Below are positions 61,372 to 64,000 of a DNA stretch of 64,000 bases, in pieces. Each line of letters opens with the position of its first letter. Position 1 is the stretch's first letter. The DNA is taken from NCBI GenBank assembly GCA_028278645.1, contig JANQDZ010000045.1:1-64000 (forward strand), read 5' to 3'. The notes under the pieces were generated by a model. The model saw nothing but the letters and a program-made list of their open reading frames with translations, was not told the origin of the DNA and ran no database searches. The position numbers and the translations under genes are program-made. This DNA comes from Longimicrobiales bacterium (lineage in GTDB: Bacteria; Gemmatimonadota; Gemmatimonadetes; Longimicrobiales; Gaopeijiaceae).

Positions 61372-64000
61372 CGGTTCCCCCGTCAGGGTTTACGTCGTCT
61401 TCTTGCTCGAGTGGGAAGAATTCAGCCAAGGCCGAAGCCAGGTCCGCTTCGAATTCGTCTCCCTTTTCCAGGACTCTGCTTGCCTGGGCCAGGAGTCGCT
61501 TCCTCTCGGTCAGTGACAGTTCCTTCCCCGTGCAGATGATGACAGGAAGCTCAGATCGCCGTGGATCCTCCCGGAGTCGCTTCAAAAAGGCGGTGCCGTC
61601 CATTACCGGCATCACCAAGTCCAGCAGGATCAGATCGGGGTCCAGTGTTTTGAGGGCTTCTTCGGCCTCCTCCCCATTCCCCGCCAGTGTGACGCGGATC
61701 CCCAGCTCTTCCAAAGAAATCCGAAAAAGCTCCTGAGTCCCTGGCTCGTCCTCGACGACCAACACCCTCCGGCCTCGGGGTTCCCTCAGGTTCCTTCTCA
61801 GGACCGTCAGAAGGTCACCCTTGTGAACCGGTTTCGTGAGGAGGTCCACCGATCCAAACAGGCTTCCACGATCCTGTTCCTCGGCCACCACCGAGATAAT
61901 GACCACGGGGATTTCCTGGAGGCTCGGGGACTCCTTGAATTCCCGTAAAGCTTCCCATCCTGTCATGTCCGGCATGATCAGGTCCAAAGTGATCAGGTCC
62001 GGGCGTTGTTTCTTCGCGACCTCCAGCCCCACCTCGGCGGAAGGCGCAGTGAGGACCTCGAAGCTCAGGTCCTCCAACTGGGCCCGGAGGAGACGCAGGG
62101 AATCGGGATCGTCATCGATCGCGAGGATCCTGGCCCGGTGCCCCCCCAAATGAGAAGCGATCTCGGTCGTGGAAGCAGGACGGGTGGACTCGATCGGGGC
62201 CAGAGCCTCCTGCATCAACTCCTCCTCCGCCCGTCTTTCAGGGGAAGCCCCCTCAGTCAGAAGGATCGTGAAGGTTGACCCTTCCCCAACCTCACTCTCC
62301 ACCCGAAGGTCGAAACCCATGAGCTGGCATAGCGACCGCGAGATCGTGAGGCCCAGCCCGGTACCGCCGAATTCCCGATTTGTTTCTTTGTCTGCCTGTT
62401 GAAAGGCTTCGAAGATTGCCTGGAGTCGGTCGGGGGGAATCCCGATGCCGGTGTCCCGCACGGCAATGGCGGAAGGCGTTCGACCGTCGTCTTGAACTTC
62501 GACCTCGACCGCCACTTCTCCCTGGGTGGTGAACTTCAGGGCGTTACCAACCAGGTTTATGATGACCTGCCGGAGCTTCCCTGAATCGGTCTGGATGACC
62601 TCCATGCCGTCGGGAATGACACTCCTGAGGACAACGTTCTTTTCTTTCACCTGCCCTTCAAGTTGTGAAAGCGTATCGCCTACGAGCGCTCCCAGATCGA
62701 CGGTCTGCAGGTCCAACTCCATACGCCCGGCTTCGATCTTCGCGAGGTCCAGGACCTCGTTGATGAGGTCCAGGAGGTGCTTCCCGTTTGCGATGATCCT
62801 CTCCAGGAAACTGAGCTCCTGCTCCTCCAGGTTCCCTGTCCGGTTCTTCAGGAGGATGTTTGTGAAGCCGATCACGGAGTTCAGTGGGGTCCGGAGCTCG
62901 TGACTCATGCTTGCAAGGAACTGACTCTTGGCTTGGTTCGCGGTTTCCGCTTCCTCCTTCGCCATACGGAGGGCCAGCTGAGTTCGACGCCGGGCGGTGA
63001 CGTCCTTCTCGAAAACCGCAACCCCGGTGATCCCCGCGGCCTCCCGAATCGGGTTAAAGAAGAACTCATAGGTTCTGATTTGGCCGCCAATCTCCTCCTC
63101 TCGGAGCTCGCTGAAGGCGTTCCCGTACAGGGCCTTCTCGTACATATCCACGTACCAGGCTACGTCCTCGGGCGGGAGGCAGTCCGACGGCCGGTCGCCG
63201 ACTTTTGGCTCCCTGTCGGTTCTCACCTCCAAGGCCATGGAAAAGGCTGTGTTGAAGGTGATCAGCCGCTTGGCACGATCCACGGACCAGATGGCATCCC
63301 CGGTGTTCTCGACGAGGGCCCGAAGGTTCGCCTGAAATGCTTCGAATTTCCTCCTGGCCTGCGTCTGCTCGGTGATGTCCCTGAAGATTCCTCGAGTTGC
63401 GACGGCCTCACCATCTTTTTCCCAGACGGTGGCGCTCCCGGCTACCTGAATGACCTGACCGTCGGCGGCCACGAGGTCCACCTCCAGGACCGGGAGATCT
63501 TCCCCTTGAAGAACGCGGGCAAAATCCCGTTTGCACCTCTCGCGGCACCCTGCGTCGAGAATCTGGAAGAGGGTCAGGGTTTCAATGTCCTCGTCGCTAT
63601 ATCCGAGGGCGTTCTTCCACGCCTGGTTGACGTAGATGAACCGGCCTTCTGGGTCCACACTCTGGATCAGGTCGTGGGCGTTGTCCAGAAAGTCTTGGAG
63701 GCGCTCTTCCTTCTCCTGAATCAGGCGCTCGGCCTGTCGGCGGTAGTCGATCTCCCGGGCAAGAGCTTGGTTGGCCTCCCGAGTGGCATCGGCCACCTCC
63801 CCTTCCCTCCTGAACGTCACGTAAACGCTGGCGAGCAACCCCACGAGTGCACAGGCGTAGCTCAAGACTTTCAGGGCGTGGGCGGAGACGAAAAGGGCAT
63901 CATGGTACTGGGAGGAAAACGGCATGTACCCTGCGTGGGCCATGACACCGATGAGGAGGGCGACGATGAGCCAATGCTCGAAGGCATCCACCCGCCAATG
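61364..64000 (-). CDS. Hybrid sensor histidine kinase, N-terminus outside the window
   Basis: The frame is open to the right edge, so the gene starts beyond 64000; at least 878 residues are visible. The order is two or more membrane segments, a coiled linker, PAS 1 (DNAHDLIQSVDPEGRFIYVN), PAS 2 (ENTGDAIWSVDRAKRLITFN), HisKA (MSHELRTPLNSVIGF), HATPase (NLVGNALKFT, GTGLGLTISRSL), and two receivers (ILAIDDDPDSLRLLR with LIMPDMTGWEA, VLVVEDEPGTQELF with LVMPVMDGTAF). It can phosphorylate itself, its receivers and probably the next gene's two receivers. It is coupled to 59845-61371. Confidence 0.92.
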   Translation of the reverse strand, partial: HWRVDAFEHWLIVALLIGVMAHAGYMPFSSQYHDALFVSAHALKVLSYACALVGLLASVYVTFRREGEVADATREANQALAREIDYRRQAERLIQEKEERLQDFLDNAHDLIQSVDPEGRFIYVNQAWKNALGYSDEDIETLTLFQILDAGCRERCKRDFARVLQGEDLPVLEVDLVAADGQVIQVAGSATVWEKDGEAVATRGIFRDITEQTQARRKFEAFQANLRALVENTGDAIWSVDRAKRLITFNTAFSMALEVRTDREPKVGDRPSDCLPPEDVAWYVDMYEKALYGNAFSELREEEIGGQIRTYEFFFNPIREAAGITGVAVFEKDVTARRRTQLALRMAKEEAETANQAKSQFLASMSHELRTPLNSVIGFTNILLKNRTGNLEEQELSFLERIIANGKHLLDLINEVLDLAKIEAGRMELDLQTVDLGALVGDTLSQLEGQVKEKNVVLRSVIPDGMEVIQTDSGKLRQVIINLVGNALKFTTQGEVAVEVEVQDDGRTPSAIAVRDTGIGIPPDRLQAIFEAFQQADKETNREFGGTGLGLTISRSLCQLMGFDLRVESEVGEGSTFTILLTEGASPERRAEEELMQEALAPIESTRPASTTEIASHLGGHRARILAIDDDPDSLRLLRAQLEDLSFEVLTAPSAEVGLEVAKKQRPDLITLDLIMPDMTGWEALREFKESPSLQEIPVVIISVVAEEQDRGSLFGSVDLLTKPVHKGDLLTVLRRNLREPRGRRVLVVEDEPGTQELFRISLEELGIRVTLAGNGEEAEEALKTLDPDLILLDLVMPVMDGTAFLKRLREDPRRSELPVIICTGKELSLTERKRLLAQASRVLEKGDEFEADLASALAEFFPLEQEDDVNPDGGTVD

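Overview
The window is GC-rich, densely packed bacterial chromosome. The gene content suggests a Gemmatimonadota or related FCB-type Gram-negative: a secreted protein with a type IX-style (PNPFNP / FlgD-like) C-terminal sorting domain, a TonB-dependent receptor, many Tat and lipoprotein signals, RCC1/BIG2 surface repeats, and an HPr-kinase-controlled mannose-type PTS. This placement is inference from families and style; there is no rRNA here to test it. Almost all genes are housekeeping or central metabolism in long operons, mostly on the minus strand and joined by 1-8 base stop/start overlaps.

Layout. 1-642 (+): the end of a fructose-type EIIA (PtsN-like) gene and a zinc-ribbon protein, closed by a two-way terminator. 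753-5760 (-): a sorting-domain protein, selB, recO, a membrane-anchored protein and a bifunctional-nuclease-family protein. 5859-12790 (-): hpf, hprK, mannose-type EIIA, EIIB, EIIC, EIID, HPr, EI and metK, read right to left. A 386-bp element with perfect 23-bp inverted ends (12819-13204) lies 28 bp upstream of hpf. 13254-24020 (-): riboflavin genes ribD-ribE-ribBA-ribH, nusB, a GT4 glycosyltransferase that seems to start at CTG, purM, argS, an FmdB-type protein and the methylmalonyl-CoA mutase catalytic chain. 24017-31710 (-): biotin carrier, RNA methyltransferase, biotin carboxylase, a PDZ protein, a zinc-ribbon protein with no ordinary start codon, and carboxyltransferase. With the mutase these make a propionyl-CoA to succinyl-CoA route. 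31722-40299 (-): an LpoA-like lipoprotein, a six-domain ribosomal protein S1 with long acidic tails and a structured leader, cmk-aroA-tyrA, a small unknown gene and rnz.

40462-47324 is the most distinctive accessory block. A TonB-dependent receptor (-) diverges, across a 264-bp region holding a near-perfect 22-bp palindrome and a possible pseudoknot, from a plus-strand set: Tat-exported class V PLP enzyme, HMA metal-binding protein, small lipoprotein, and the two subunits (2Fe-2S and Tat-exported molybdopterin) of an isoquinoline-oxidoreductase-like enzyme. 47458-51625 (-) holds an orphan carbamate kinase, a two-helix membrane protein, a seven-repeat RCC1 lipoprotein and a small membrane protein. 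Between 50903 and 51975 are three copies of a repeat that looks like the 3' end of the neighbouring tRNA-Leu(UAA) gene; two copies are interrupted at the T loop by a 77-78 bp segment. ppk1 and trmH follow (+).

55187-64000 (-): a TIGR01777-type epimerase, then an overlapping operon of hybrid histidine kinase (runs off the right edge), a REC-degenerate GGDEF-REC regulator, a membrane-anchored HEAT protein, a processive GT2 glycosyltransferase and a dolichol/diacylglycerol-kinase-like membrane protein. This looks like signal-controlled surface glycan or glycolipid synthesis. No CRISPR, integrase, transposase or phage gene was seen.
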